Below are positions 37,313-51,000 of a DNA stretch of 64,000 nucleotides, piece after piece (position 1 is the stretch's first letter; every line of letters begins with the position of its first letter). This DNA is from Torreya grandis (Eukaryota; Streptophyta; Pinopsida; Cupressales; Taxaceae). Location: contig JARHVA010003263.1 of the NCBI GenBank assembly GCA_037957365.1, positions 353,501-417,500 on the forward strand, in the 5' to 3' direction. The notes beneath the pieces were generated by a model. The model did no database searches, was not told where the DNA came from, and saw only the letters and a list, made by a program, of their open reading frames with translations. Both the position numbers and the translations under genes were made by a program.

Positions 37313-39600
37313 TGTATACACATAATATTTTCAAACCTAATAAATTACTAATTCTTTCTCTCTTGTAGGAACCCATCAAATCATAATTTCTCTGAGTACA
37401 TACCTTGAAGGGTGAACTAGGAAAGGGGTGGATAGGCCATTGGTGTTTTGCATGATTTTTATCTACTATACCACCACTTGATATGTACATAAACTTATCC
37501 TATACACTTCACTAAGATTTGATACCTCTCTTACACACTCCTATATGTAATCCATCACCTTAATTATCCCCTACTTAAGCCTCAAACAATTTTTGATATT
37601 TGCCAAATAATGTCAACTTGGGCTAACTCTATATTCTAATCTAGGTTGGCCTTAGCTAACCTAGACTAGGACCTAACATGTTTTTATCAAATAGTGATAC
37701 AGAGATGAGAACTGGGATGACACTATTAGTAAAACTTTTAGAAATATTTAGGGTTATATTAAGTTATATACACATCTATTTCCATTATTTAGAGAGGAGA
37801 GAAGAAGAATAATATATATTGTACATCTACTTATCCACCATTCTACTTGAAGAGCATTGTTTAGGGTTTCAATACTTTCTTTGGAAATCTAGATCTTGTC
37901 TTTTGGAAAAGTCTTTTGGATACATAGATAATTTGTGTAGCCTAGAGATAAATTATCCTTGTTATCCTTAAATACCATAATAACCTCTTTTGAATCACCT
38001 TACCCATGGGAGATATTTTAGATCAGTGGTTTCTTCTTCAAAGGAAAGTATTCCTAAATTTCTTCCTCCTTTATTAAAACCTATAGATTAGAATTTTTAC
38101 TTATCTCTCATGCATTAGGATTTACTATACATTAACTTGAGTATAGATATTCTATGCATGTTTAATTTTTATGTTTATTACACCCACTTTGTGCCACAAG
38201 ATTTGGCGAGCACTAGATTAAATTTTACTTTACTTTGAATTTACTCAGTGAATATGAAAACATAGGACCTAACTAAGGTTATTGCATATATTTGCTTGAC
38301 TAGAGGATTTGGAACCCTCTCTACTAATATTATTGTGGTAAGATATCCCTTGGTTAGGTATAGTGGATCAATCTTGGTCATTAACCTACATATCTAATGT
38401 ATCAACAAATAGAAGTGTAAGTAGGATTTGTCTTCTTTGAGCTAGGATTGATTAATAGGTCGATTGAATTTCCATTTGTATACATTTTGGTGAACCTAAC
38501 ATGAATCAAACCCTTGTAGGTTTTCTTTCATGTACTCATTTTATCACCATATTATATATTTTTATTTTTATAGTATTGTATTAAACATATCAATACATTT
38601 TTAATACTTTGTGCATAGGTCTAACATATAATTACTCTAAAATGACTCTATTTATTTGTGTAGGTCTTTTCTAAATACACATGAATAGATCGATTGGCTT
38701 GACATACTCTTCTTCTTCAATGCATAGTCAATCCAACTAACTCTATCTATAGTTTTTATTTTATAGCATATAGGTTTACAGAGATAGTCAAGCCAATTGA
38801 CTCTAGTTTTAGATTCTCTTCATCAATCAAGTTGTGTGGACTCTATCGACCTAGTTGAATCTATTCATAGAATATCAAAATTAGCACTTGAGCACCACAA
38901 CATAAAAATTGAAAATTAAACATCTTCAAAACCACCAAGGTTCATTATTACCTTCTCTATCATTTTAGTTTTTCATTTACAATTTCTTTTTGAAATTTTG
39001 TAGTCTATAGAACTGCAAACCTATAGCAAACTAGGTCAACTAGCTTGACATAGTTTTATAGCCTATATTCTTTATAGAGGACATAGTCTACCTATTCAAC
39101 AGTGTTATTATAAATATTGATTTTGAACAATAGTAGTGACCCTACCGACTTTGTTTTGTATTTTTTTCATATAGTACAACCTGAACTAACTTTGTACTCT
39201 TCACAGTCAAAGGAATTAAATTATTTTTTCTAGTAATTAGTTCACTTTTCATTTCAGTTGCTTACATGTTTAGAGTAAAAAACATAGATTCATTAGGTTA
39301 TTTTTAAATTTACTAATTTATTAACACTAGTTTTTTATTTTTCACACACTTACAAATCACTTTACATAAAAAAACATTAAACATTTTTATTCCCAATATC
39401 TACCTACTTGAATTTCATCATTAAGGGGGAAGTCGACTTGGTTTTTTTGTCAATCATAAAAATGTGGTTGATGGTATATATTTTAAAATCACATGACATA
39501 ATTATCACTATTTTATTATTAAGTGAGGGGGTAGGACCTAATACCAATCTAGTACCATGTACTATATAGATTCTTTTTCAGCCTAAACTACATAAAAATA
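37313..39600 (+). repeat. A2 5' LTR and leader (internal boundary unresolved)
   Basis: Aligns along its length with A1 22,731-24,920: GGGGTGGATAGGCCA (37,424), ATTCTACTTGAAGAGC (37,842), GTGCCACAAGATTTGGCGAG (38,192), AGCTAGGATTGATTAATAGG (38,440) and the leader block GAGGGGGTAGGACCTAATACC (39,525). It is clearly more diverged from A1 than the two A1 LTRs are from each other. Confidence 0.8.
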
Positions 39601-39625
39601 TCCATAGGTTGTAAAATCTGAATGC

Positions 39626-39745
39626 CCACATCCTCCATTAGGGATTCCCATGGTAACCTTACTACTCAACCACCCCTAATTAATAAAAAAATTAATCATA
39701 TACAAAATGAACCTATTGTACCTAAAATTACTAATATTGACGTAG
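39626..39745 (+). pseudogene. A2 Gag, first fragment
   Basis: CCTCCATTAGGGATTCCCAT and the following 100 bases align with A1 gag near 25,990-26,090 (CCACCTCTTAGAGATTCCTT and on). The match stops at GACGTAGGGGGG, where element B begins. Confidence 0.7.
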
Positions 39746-39750
39746 GGGGG

Positions 39751-42700
39751 TGTCACACTTGCCATCACCTATAATGGGTCTATCAATCCCACATTGCACA
39801 TACAAACATTTGGTAAATATTAATTATTTTGACCACAAGTCAAAATAGGTAAATTATCATATGGTACAAACCATGATACATGGTTCTTATAGGGTCTTAT
39901 ATTGTGTGTCATGGTCGTAAGTAATGTCATTATATGTATTACTAGCTTTATCATGGTCACCTTTTAGTCCTTATACCATTACATGTCATATAAGGTCATT
40001 TTTGAGCCATTAATGAATCTTTTATGGTTTTAATACATACATAAGTGTATAAATATGCATTTAAATGTACTATATGTTATAATCCTATCATAGGTGGTAG
40101 TATCTAACTAAAAATGTGTAGATTCCTAAGTTAGATCAAGAAAACAATTGAAAAAAGGAGAATTTGGGTAATTACAAGGCCTATACAAGTGTTTTGGAAC
40201 ATGTGTAAGGTTTTGAAATGAATATTAAGCTTCCCTAAGTTTAATTCTATGTTTTAACAGCTTTGGAAGTCCCAAAATTGGCCCAAAACCATTTTTATCA
40301 TTCATCACTCTTCTTGGCATGTAAAATTGGTCAATAGGTTTTCTCATGGTATGACTAGTAGAAGAGGATTGGGATATAGTGACTCTAAGGGATGTTAATA
40401 AACTTTGTCTAATTAATATTAATGGTAGTATTTCAAATATTGGTTGCCTATAATTTATGAATCAATGCTAAGAAGTTGAGTGCTTATCCTCACACCTTAT
40501 AGGTTTTCTCCTTATTTAAGCTGGTCTATACAAACCAGGTGATTAAAGTGTTTATAGGAGATGTGGATATGCTTATCTCATGGTTTATAGTAATTTTTCA
40601 ATGTATATATGAGTTGAAAATTGAAAATACTCCATTATACTGGTAGAAGCTCTATATATAGTATGTAGTCAGTGTTTCATCAATTACAGAAAGTCTTTAT
40701 TATTGTAGTGATTTCAAGAAAAGGTTATATGTTATGTTCATGATTATTATATCATAATGACCACCTCTCCTTCAAAATTTAGTCTAAAATGCTAATATCA
40801 ATGAAGTTTTATTTATATATGGAGCACAATTAGACCTTCCTGCAAGTATACATTTGCAAACAAGTAAAGGGAAATCTACACAACCATAGTGATGTAATGA
40901 GAAGGTTTCAAGGAGGTGAGAACCTTTCCAAGGTGAAATAAACATGTTGGTATATACAAATATTCTAATTTGGATTCATTATCAACCAATTATTTACCCA
41001 ATACCTTATATCCTACATATGCACCTACAATGGTTTGATTGTAACTCTACAGAGGTTTGTGAGGTTGTAATACAAGTGTTTGAACTAGTTTGAGATCTTC
41101 ATCAAGTTTATAAACATGGAAGAGATTAATATAAAAAATTGTGGATATATAGGATTGGTTTTAGAATGAATCTACCATGTACACAATCAAATATCAAACA
41201 TTCACATATAAACCTCCTGCATATACACCTACAAGTGGTCCCAATAGGGGAGTGGGCAATAGAATATTAAGTGTTTGATCTTATTTTGACCTCCACTAAG
41301 GCATAAGATCATTGAAAATACCATTATTATAGTCTTAGAGTTATCACATTATAGAAAAAATTGAAGAGTCATGATCATATGTGGAGAAAGAGTTTTAAAG
41401 ATAAGTTACCTTAAAGTCTTCAAAATAAAGATGTCTTATTTTGATCCTTTCATAGTTTCATGGAAAGAAATCTAGATAGGACTAAATTATCCCATCATGT
41501 AACCCACATGTATGAGAAATATATTGAAAAATAAAATGATAATTTGGTACCAAGAGATGATGTAAAAGAGGCCTTCATTCTAGACATTTTTTCACTTTAG
41601 AAGGTCAGTGTTCTCTACTATGTGTTGAATTTCAAATGACCTCATAGCCCAAGATAGAATGATAGAAAAATATCTCCATGTCAAAGAGACCCTATTAAGG
41701 TGAGGAGGAAAATATTGGATTAAATAAAATTTAAAGGGGTTGAATCATAGTGTCTTGACCTATATCATCACTTACAAGTGTACATTTGCCCTTAAAAGGT
41801 CACCTACAATCTAACTATAGGTACCTATAAGCTCATGATATGAACCTAGAGATGGGAAACATGTAAACATGAACACTTACAAGTTGTAGATGACTCAAAA
41901 GACCTCAAAGATACCCTATAATGTGTAACATAGGGTCTAAGAATTGAAATTCAATCTATAATACCTCTTTTTCTCTTAGAATAGACATATATAGTTTGAC
42001 TATGAGGTGACAATGCAAGTTCAACACAATTATTGGTGTGTTGGTCTCACTTAAGATGTGGAATGGACAAGTCCAAATATAAGATGAGCCTAAAGGAATT
42101 AAATAATATATTATAGGAGAGGATATAGGGTCTAATATAAAATTCTCACCTAAAAGCATGCCCTTTTTTGAGTGAGCACGTAGTTATAAAACTTGACAAC
42201 TGGGCATGCCCAAGTGGAAGGTATACATTGAGGAAGTTGGCAAAGTGTTTGATGATGAATATTTTTTTAGTGACTCCACCATAGTTATGTAACCTTCATG
42301 AGATATTTAGGATAGGTAAAAAAGGTGGAATGGAGCTCAAGCCTTAACCTACACATAATGAGTGTTGCAGAAGTCTATATTGGGTTTCATGATGTTTGGG
42401 GATGCTAAATATGTGACACAAACATTAAATTTTTATATAGGGTCCCCATGAATTGAAATGGCCTCTCATATCCTTTATTTTCTTGGGATAATATGGAAAG
42501 TATCCTCTATTTTATCTCAGATAGAGGGCACTCCCAAACAATAAGGTCTGTAAACAGGATATAAGAATGATGAGAGGAAGATACATAGAGGATTAGAACA
42601 TTTAAATAATGGTTATATGAGTTTATTTTAACATGGAAAAAAATTTAAGAGACCCTAAAATCATGAAAAATAACTTAGAGGTGGTTTTGAGTAACAAAGT

Positions 42701-44540
42701 ATAGACTAGACCTACTAGGCCTTGACTAGGCCTCAAACCCTAAGGGGTTGTAGTCTCATTTATATCACTAGAGGAACCTTAAAATAATGTGGACCATCCT
42801 AATGGGGAGATATTAAGTGTGTGAGAACCATTAATTTTTAGGTATTCATAACAATTTGGCCAAACATGACCTTTTTTCACCTCAAGCTTACATAGAATGT
42901 AAGGAAGAGATTAAGTGGCTACCTTTAGAAGTTCATATTTGTACACATGATTAGCATGGAGTTATAATTATTTTGGATATGTTTAATATGTTCCTAAAAA
43001 AGGTTATAGTGGAATTCATCTAAGGATTGGATGTTATACTTTTATGAACAATTGTTAAGGGTCAAAACCACCTAAAGCCCTCCAAAACCCTCGTTCATGA
43101 CTTGATGGGAAAAAGGATGATATAAATGCATATAAATGAGATATTATGCCTTTGAAAGTAATTTTAAATTACAAAGGACTCCACCAGGCCTCTTCCCATT
43201 AGATTGGATTATATCCTATTTGTATGGATAGGGTACAAAACATGTTTTATTAACATGTTTTTATATTTTGAAGGTTAAAAAGAGATCTAAAGGATGAGGA
43301 TCACTTTGGGAGATAAAGTGGGACATAATATAACCTCTCATGTTCATTTATTTCTTAATTAAATCACATAGGTACCTATACAATCACCTTCACTTCAAGC
43401 AGTCCAAACTATAGTGAATGGAAGGTGATCATCAAGTGAGAAGGTGATAACTCCAATTGGGAGGCCTTTTATGGTTTTATTGATGGATATAAAAACTAAA
43501 ATATTCTTTAAAGGTGTTATATCACCTCCTTCACATATTTTTTTATAAAATTTAAGGTCAATTGAATGACACGTGAGAAATGAGTGAAAAGAAGGATGAT
43601 GGTGATTTTAGGAAGTGAGAACACTTGTCCACAAAAATATAAGTGATTAGGGACACAAATAATTCATGTTTGAGCTTATTATTAAACCTCTAAATCACGT
43701 TACACATGTGGAAAATTTTCTTAATTTTCTATGGAATGCTCAAGAGAAGCTAATGATAAAAACATTTTCAAAGAATCCAGTTGAAGGGTCCTATGCCAAA
43801 TTTGAGGAGTTATCATGAATTGGAAGGACATTTGTATAAATATAAATTTCATGGACTATTTAATAATATAATCCTTTGAAATATAACTTATCATCATTAT
43901 TTTACAAGTGGCATTGTGACCCTTTAGCTCCACTTCTCTCTTTCCTCTCACACATTTAATAAGTACTAACCATTTTAACTCTTATTTTTTATTTCCACAC
44001 CATGTATGATAAAACCCTGATGGTTTGATGTTTTAATTTGGATTTAAATAATACATAAAATCTAGTTTTTAGTTCATAAACTTCTTGTCTAATTGTTAAA
44101 ATTTATGTATGGTGAGGTCTATTGATAAACATTTAGCTTTGTGTTTTCATGTTTGGTGCAACATGTTCTCATTTTAATAAGTCATAAAGAGTGTATATAG
44201 TGTGTTTGGATTTAATCAAGTGTTTAAGTGTCCTTAGAGTCTAAAATATGACCTATGTTCCACCTAACTTTAGTATTCTTATGTATATCATGATGATCTT
44301 GTGGATATTATTATGGTGTATCACCCAATAATAATAGTCTAATTTCATGCAAATTTATACCCCTTTTCACACAATTAATTAGTTAGTGTAGGTGATAAGC
44401 ACTTAAATATTGATCTAGGGAGCTAGCCATTAAACCTAGAGGTCTACCTCTACTATAGGCAACCCACAAGCCTAGAGGTAATCTAATGTTTCCCAAATCT
44501 TAGAGTAGTCTTTAAAAACCTCATATAGGGTGAAATATTT
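39751..44540 (+). repeat. Element B 5' LTR (about 4.8 kb)
   Basis: Starts TGTCACACTTGCC, right after the end of A2 gag similarity. The alignment with the right LTR is clear from 39,818 (TATTAATTATTTTGACCACA versus TGTTGACTATTTTGACCACA) and weak before that. It ends in ACCTCATATAGGGTGAAATATTT, after which the two copies diverge. No coding sequence was recognised. Purpose inferred: promoter and terminator of B. Confidence 0.75.
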
Positions 44541-45830
44541 CATGAAAATATTTATGGAACACTTGGTGGGACCATTGTCTTAAAGACAACTTGTTAAAGT
44601 GAATGTTGGTCTTGATGAAATTAGCTACATATGGTGTCTTACTTAGCATTTGGAAACTCCATTTAAGGTAAAATATGGTTATCAAACAGTGTTTTGTCAT
44701 ATTTTTGTGTTCATACTTAATTATTATTACTAGTTCATCTTCTAGTAGAGTTTTCAATCCTATCAATCCACACCTTCAACTTGAACTTCCTCTTGAATTT
44801 CAACACCCTCAACATATTCTACCCTTTGAAGAGAAAGAAGACTTTGTTAGCCAAAAAGACCAAGATAGTGAGGAAGAACTTGAAGAAAACATGGATAAGT
44901 AGCATGCCTTCCTAGCCTTTAACACTAAAAATCCAATACATCTTGATGCCTATAATGATAGTCCCCCTAATTCTATAAAGAGTGTTCCTACATTCAATGA
45001 TGAAGGCCAGATCACTCCTAGTGAGCACATTAGGGATATATTAAACATCTGTATTTTTCAAAATGTCACTAAGTTTAATATTTCCATTATACTATTTATC
45101 ATGTCCTTTATAGGGAACTAAATTTATTGGTATATAACTTTCCCTGGTGGTTGCATCATAGCTTGGGATGATTTTAGAGTGCTAATAACATCAAGGTTTG
45201 AGGATAAGAGTGAGCACACTTCACTCATCCACCAAATCAATGTGATCAAAAGATCCCCTAAGGAGATAATGAATGATTTTAATGAGATATTACAAAATAC
45301 ATATTATTGGTTTCCTCCTCCCATGATACCACCTGCTAGCTTTGTGTTTCCTACATACTTGAGGGCCATTGACATAGACATAGCCATCATGTAGTAATCT
45401 ATGGATGGTTTCACTCTACTTGAAGCATATGAAATTTTAATTAGAGATTAGAATGTCCTCATTCAAGCTAGGAAGTTTCCTATAAAATTTTATATGACTA
45501 TATTTCTAAATACTTTTGCTTCGACTTCAAGTGTTTCCCAAGTTCTGAATGCAAACACCAAGCCTAGAGCTACCCCTAAGAAGGCAAATGATTCCATGGA
45601 TAAGGATGAAAGAATTAAATTATTAGAATCTCAAATTAGATAATAAATAATTAAAAAGAGTGTGAATAAAAATACCTATGCTATAATTATAAATATGGTC
45701 AAAAATATAGGTAAGGAAGAGGTCAAGGGTAGCCTAATTTCAATAGGCCTGCCAATGCATATAATCTTACTTCAACTTCCAACACAATAAAAATGGTATT
45801 AGTGAATAGTAATCTAATCTAAGGAGAGGA
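44541..45830 (+). pseudogene. Element B Gag, broken
   Basis: Two open pieces, 44,675-44,902 and 45,179-45,394, share one frame, and the sequence between continues it through stops. The N-terminal part is acidic (EEKEDFVSQKDQDSEEELEE). The Gag core reads FNDEGQITPSEHIRDILNIC, FPGGCIIAWDDFRVLITSRF and INVIKRSPKEIMNDFNEILQ, matching '.F.G....PEEHI..F', '...G.I.SWE.F...F...F' and '.+.P.ETV.+F..RF'. A Lys-rich coiled-coil-like tail follows (KDERIKLLESQIR near 45,605). No zinc knuckle was found before the protease. It lacks the C-x2-H-x4-H-x4-C form seen in A and D, so B is a different lineage. Confidence 0.8.
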
Positions 45831-46439
45831 ATCAAAAAAGTTCAATTCATGGATTCAAATAAAGGTTGAGAACAAGCTCTAGCTTATCAAGGAGGATTTA
45901 CTCCTCTACTATCAATAGAATATTAAGACCTAATGCAATCAAGTGAAGGTTGGTAACCTCAAGGAGTAAGTTTCATTAACTTCATAGTTGAAGACACTTT
46001 TGTGCTTAACTAAGTAAATTAAATTAAAAAAAAGACTATATCAAAGAGGAAAGATATATGGGTTACTGATGGTGTGCCAACAAGTGAAAACAGTCCTCCT
46101 ACAAGGTAGCAAGGCATGACTATAAGCATGGTAGTCCCCAATACTCCTACACCTCCTCCAAATCAAAATGTGGGAAAATATACTTAAAATGCTTCAATTC
46201 CTAAATCTACAACCACTTCATTTCCTATAAGGATCCAATAAAAGGTAAAGAGTTCTAACCTAAACAATGTGTGTTCATTTAAAAATACTAAGGCATATAT
46301 CTCTTTTTAGGATGTCCTTCACATGCTTGGCCAAAAGGAGCTCTTGTAAAAATAATTGTCCACTATGCATGTTATTCATCCATAATCAAGCCATGGTCAT
46401 GGTCATGTTTCTATTACTAATTCCCCTAATAAAATTGTA

Positions 46440-46880
46440 GATCCTTATACCAAATCTGATAAGCCTCCACCCTTCTACCTCACTATCATAGTGGGGGATA
46501 AACTAGTCCACAACTGCATAGTTGATAGTAGAGCTAGTACATCAGTGATGCCCAAGGTTGTAGCTAACAAATTAGGTTTAAAATATGAACCATATATTAA
46601 AGGGGTGATTAAACTATATGGTACACCTACCAATTTAGTGAGATTGATCAAAGGGTTGAAGGTTTTCTTACATGATTGTCTTAATTTCCCCATCCTCCAA
46701 GACATTGTGGTTGTTGAATTGCCTATCCACTTTGCAATCTGCCTCTTAATATATTTCATAGCTAAGATAAGAGGCTACCTCCTAGTTTATTTGTCCTTAT
46801 TATCCCTTAGGACAAGATATGAAACAAAAGTGACCATAAGAACTCAACCACTTGCTAGATTTCACATTGATCCTTGTGTA
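46440..46880 (+). pseudogene. Element B aspartic protease
   Basis: Open from 46,491 in a different frame from gag. HNCIVDSRASTSVMPKVVAN is a strong match to the protease '.VDSGAS.+VMP' active site. The catalytic Asp is at 46,524-46,526 and the following Gly is Arg (46,530-46,532). LGLKYEPYIKGVIKLYGTP, IKGLKVFLHDC, QDIVVVELPIHFAICLLIYF and YETKVTIRTQPLARFHI follow, matching plant retroviral-like proteases over about 115 residues. It would have processed B's Gag. Confidence 0.88.
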
Positions 46881-47900
46881 GAGGAAAGCTCCAACTTGAA
46901 TTATGTCATTAATGAGAAAGAAAAGTATATTGTGGATGATGGTGATTTTTACAATATTGAAGGTATATCTGAATTATTTTTAGATGAGTATGGTGAATAT
47001 GATTATGAACATGATGTATAAACTTATTTTGATCAAACTGACCTTGTCACCTACATCATCTATGAAGGAGAATTTGCACAATCTAAGGTAAGCAATGAGC
47101 ATTCTTTCTCACAAACTGCTAAGAGTAACTACTTGATTCATGTGTATGATGATTATATTTTGAAGATCATGGTGGATATCTATGGAGAGAATAACAATGT
47201 CCTTCTACCTACAATTAGTGAAGTATCTCTTGAAGATGACATTCATGAATATGAAGATGACCTATGGAAAAGGTTCAATGCCATAAGTCAATAATTTGAT
47301 CAGCTAGGTAAGACTATTCCTCATCTAAGGAAGTATGAATTTGATGATATGTTTTCTAATAAGCCTAACAATCATGATGTTTAGTGTCCTATTGAGTATG
47401 AAAAAGAATGCCTTGTTAATCATGAAGGTGAGTCTCTTACTACTATCCAAGAAATTGTAGTCATAGAGGAGCCTAATGAATTCAAGTCAGATGTGTTTGT
47501 ACTTAATAAATAGACAATATCTTAGCCTAAACATGGATCATTTTTAGAAATGATGAAACAAGATTGATGTTCCCAAGCATCAAGTGCATCATGACAATGA
47601 AGATAATAAGTTGAGACAATTGTCATACCTTTTGATCTACAGTTTGAAGAAAACCAATTAAACATGGAAAGATCCAATAGGGTTGTAACTCCAAAAAAAA
47701 TCCTTAGAAATAAAAAAGGATCAATCATGAAAGCTAAAATTAGTTCACTTTCAATCATGAGAAGATATAAGGATGGTAATCTTTTTGACCATCAACATGA
47801 ATAAGTGTTTCATGATGAACATACTTTAAATGATAAGTTGATTTCATAGAGTATCAAAGATGAAAGAGGAACAATATTTGACCTTCATTGAATCATGGTA
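46881..47900 (+). pseudogene. Element B acidic C-terminal tail
   Basis: In frame with the protease to 47,021 (EEKYIVDDGDFYNIEG-type composition, LDEYGEYDYEHDV), then with few stops to about 47,900 in related frames. The sequence is rich in Asp, Glu and Tyr (YEDDLWKRFNAISQ, YEKECLVNHEGESLTTIQ, VVIEEPNEFKSDVF). None of the RT or integrase blocks seen in A1, C or D appears. I do not know its function. Confidence 0.5.
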
Positions 47901-48098
47901 AGTTATTTTTCACCTCAAGAGTGAGGTCTTATAAATACTAGGTTAGGTGTGTGTCTTTGTTTCAGTTGTGTGTGTGTGTGTTCCATAAGTGTTATTGAGA
48001 ACACATGTTTATTTCATTTGGTGTGTCTTATTTTTTGTGAATTTATTTTTTATTTGGTGTGGTTTAAAATTAAATTTAGTTTTATACTTGTGCATAGG

Positions 48099-51000
48099 TG
48101 ACTCCATGGCCCAATGGATAGTAATAGGCTACTAGTCTTTGGCATAACAAACATACCACACCTAGGAAATCACCAATAATGTTGACTATTTTGACCACAA
48201 GTCAAAATAGGTCAACCCCTTGTAATATAAATTTGATATAAGGGTCTTATATGGTGTTTTATGGTCCCAATAAATGTCATTAAATGCATCAATAGATTTG
48301 TCATGGTCACCTTTTAGTCTTTATACCATTTCATGTCATATAAGGTCATTTTTTAGCCATTAATAAAGATTTTAAATTTTTCCTAAGTATAAAAGTGTAT
48401 CAAGATGACTTTAAATGTAATAAATGTTATAATCCTATCATAGGTGTTAGTATACAACTAAAAATATGTAGATTCCTAAGTTAGATCAAGGAAATAGTTG
48501 AAAAAATGAGAATTTGGGCAGTTGTATGACATATGCAAGTGTTTTGGTACATGTGGAAGGTTTTAAAATGAATATTCATATTTCCTAAGTTCAATTATAC
48601 ATTTATCATATTTATAAGTCTTAAAATTGGGCCAAAACCATTTTATCCTTCATTGCTCTTCTTGGCATGTAAAATAGGTCAACAAGTCTTATCATGGTAT
48701 GACCAGTAGGAGAGGAATTAGGTATAATTCCTCTGAGGGATGTTAACTCACATTTTCCACTTAATATTCATGGTAGTATTTCATATATTGGTTTCCTATA
48801 ATTTATGAACCAATGCTAAGAAGTTGACTACTCCTTTTTGTATAGTTATCTCCACACCCTATATGTTTTCTCCTTAATTGAGCTAGTCCATACAAACCAC
48901 ATGATTAAAGTTTTTCTAGGAGATGTGGAAATACTTTAATGATGGTTTATATTCATTTTTCATATATAGAGATGAATTTAAAATCAAAAATACTCCATTT
49001 ATCTAGTGGAAGCTCCATGACTAGTTTGCAATCAGTGATTCATGAATCATAAAAGGTCTTTAATATTGTATTGATTTCAAAAAAAGGTTATATGTTATGT
49101 TAATTCATATTATATCATAATTATAACCTTTCATTCCAAACTCAGTCTCAAATTCTAACATCAATGAAGTTTTTGTCATATATGGAACACAGTCAGACCT
49201 TCCTACAAGTATCCATCTACATGTAGGTAAAGGGAAATCTACACAACCATGGTGATGTAATGAGAAGATTTCAGGGAGGTGATAATATTTAAAATGTGAA
49301 ATAAACATGTTAAGATATCCAAAAAGTCTCATTTGGATGCATTGTCAACCGATTCTTTATCCACTACCTTGTAGCCTGCATATGTACCTATAGTGGTTTG
49401 ATTGTAACTCCACAAAGGTTTTTGAGGTTGTAATATAAGTGTTTAAACTAGTCTAAGAGCCTCATCAAGTTTATATACATGGAATATATTCATATAATCA
49501 ATGGTGGAGATCTAGGATTGGTTGTATAACCAATCTACAATGTACACAATCAAATATCATACATTCACATATAGACCACTTGTATATACACCTACAAGTG
49601 GTCCCAATAAGGGAGTTGGTAATTGAATATTAGGTGTTTGATCTTTTGGACCTAAAATAAGTCTTAGGATCATTGAAAATACCATTATATAATTCTTATA
49701 TTTATCATATTGTATACAAACTTGAAGAGTCATGCTCATATGTGGAAAAAGAGTTTTAGAAACAAGCTACCTTAAAGTCTCCAAAACAAAGATGTTGCCT
49801 TGTTTTGATCCTTTCATAGTTTCATGGAAAGAAGTCTAGATAGGATCAAATTATTCCAAACGTATGGTTAATAAATTTAAAAATAAAAATTAGTGTTTGG
49901 TCCAAAGCTCAGATGTAAATGAGGACTTCATTCTAGACATTCTCTCACTATAGAAGGTCAATGTTCTTTATAGTGTGTTGAATTTAAAATGACCTCATAG
50001 CCCAAGTTAGAATTATAGAAACATATCTCCATCTCAAAAATAACCTATTGATGTGAGGACACTAATATCTCAAAAAAAATTTAAAGGGGTTGAAGTGTAT
50101 TTTCTTGACCTATATCATCACCTATAGGTGTACCTTTGCCCTCAAAAGGTCACCTATAGTCTGACTATAGGTACCTGCAAGCTCATGATATGAACCTAGA
50201 GATAAAAACCCTATAAAAATGAACACTTTAAATTTTTATATGAATAAAAAGACCTCAAATATACCATATGATGTGTAAAATAGGGTCTTAGAGTTGAAAT
50301 GTAATATACAAGACCTTTTCTGCTCTCAAAATAGACATCTACAATTTGACTGTAGGGTGACAATGCAAGTTAAACATAATAGTTGGTGTGTTGGTCTCAC
50401 TTAATATGTGGAATGGAAAAGTAAAAATATGAGATGAGCTTAAAGGACTTAAATAATATATTTTATCGGAGGATATATGGTCTAATATAAAATTCTCACC
50501 TACAGGCATGCCTTTTTCTGAGAGAACACACAGTCACACAGCTTGACAACTAGGCCTGTCCAAGTGGAGGTATACATTGAGGAACTTGGAAAAGTGTTCA
50601 ATGATGAAATTTTATTGAGTGAACCCACCATATTTATGTCACCTTTATGATATATTAAATATATGGAAACAAGGTGGAACTAAGATCAAGCCTTAACTTA
50701 TAGTCAATACATAAACCTACACATAGTGAGTGTTGCAAAAGTATGTCTTGGGTTTCATGATGTTTGGGGATGATAAAAGTGTGACCAAAGATTAAAATTT
50801 TGTATATAGGGCCCCCATGACTTGAAAGGGACTCTCATATCCATTTTTTTCCTATGACAGTAAGGAAATTACACTCTATTCTATCTCAGATACAGGGCAC
50901 TCCTAAGTAGTAAGGTCTATAAGCAGGATATGACAATGATGAGAGGAACATAAATAGACACATAAAAAATTTAAATAAAGGTTGGAGGAGTTTAGTTAAA

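Noticed and set aside
39746..39750. GGGGG as a target duplication of element B
   Set aside because: No matching five bases occur after the 3' LTR near 53,000, and that LTR end is uncertain by 20-30 bases.
47948..47980. Short TG runs as a promoter element before the B 3' LTR
   Set aside because: Only about seven TG units; ordinary microsatellite with no other signal.
48099..48150. tRNA-Arg-like start: TGACTCCATGGCCCAATGGATA
   Set aside because: It resembles the 5' half and D-arm of a plant tRNA-Arg, but no anticodon stem, T-arm or closing acceptor strand follows. It lies at the weakly aligned start of B's 3' LTR.
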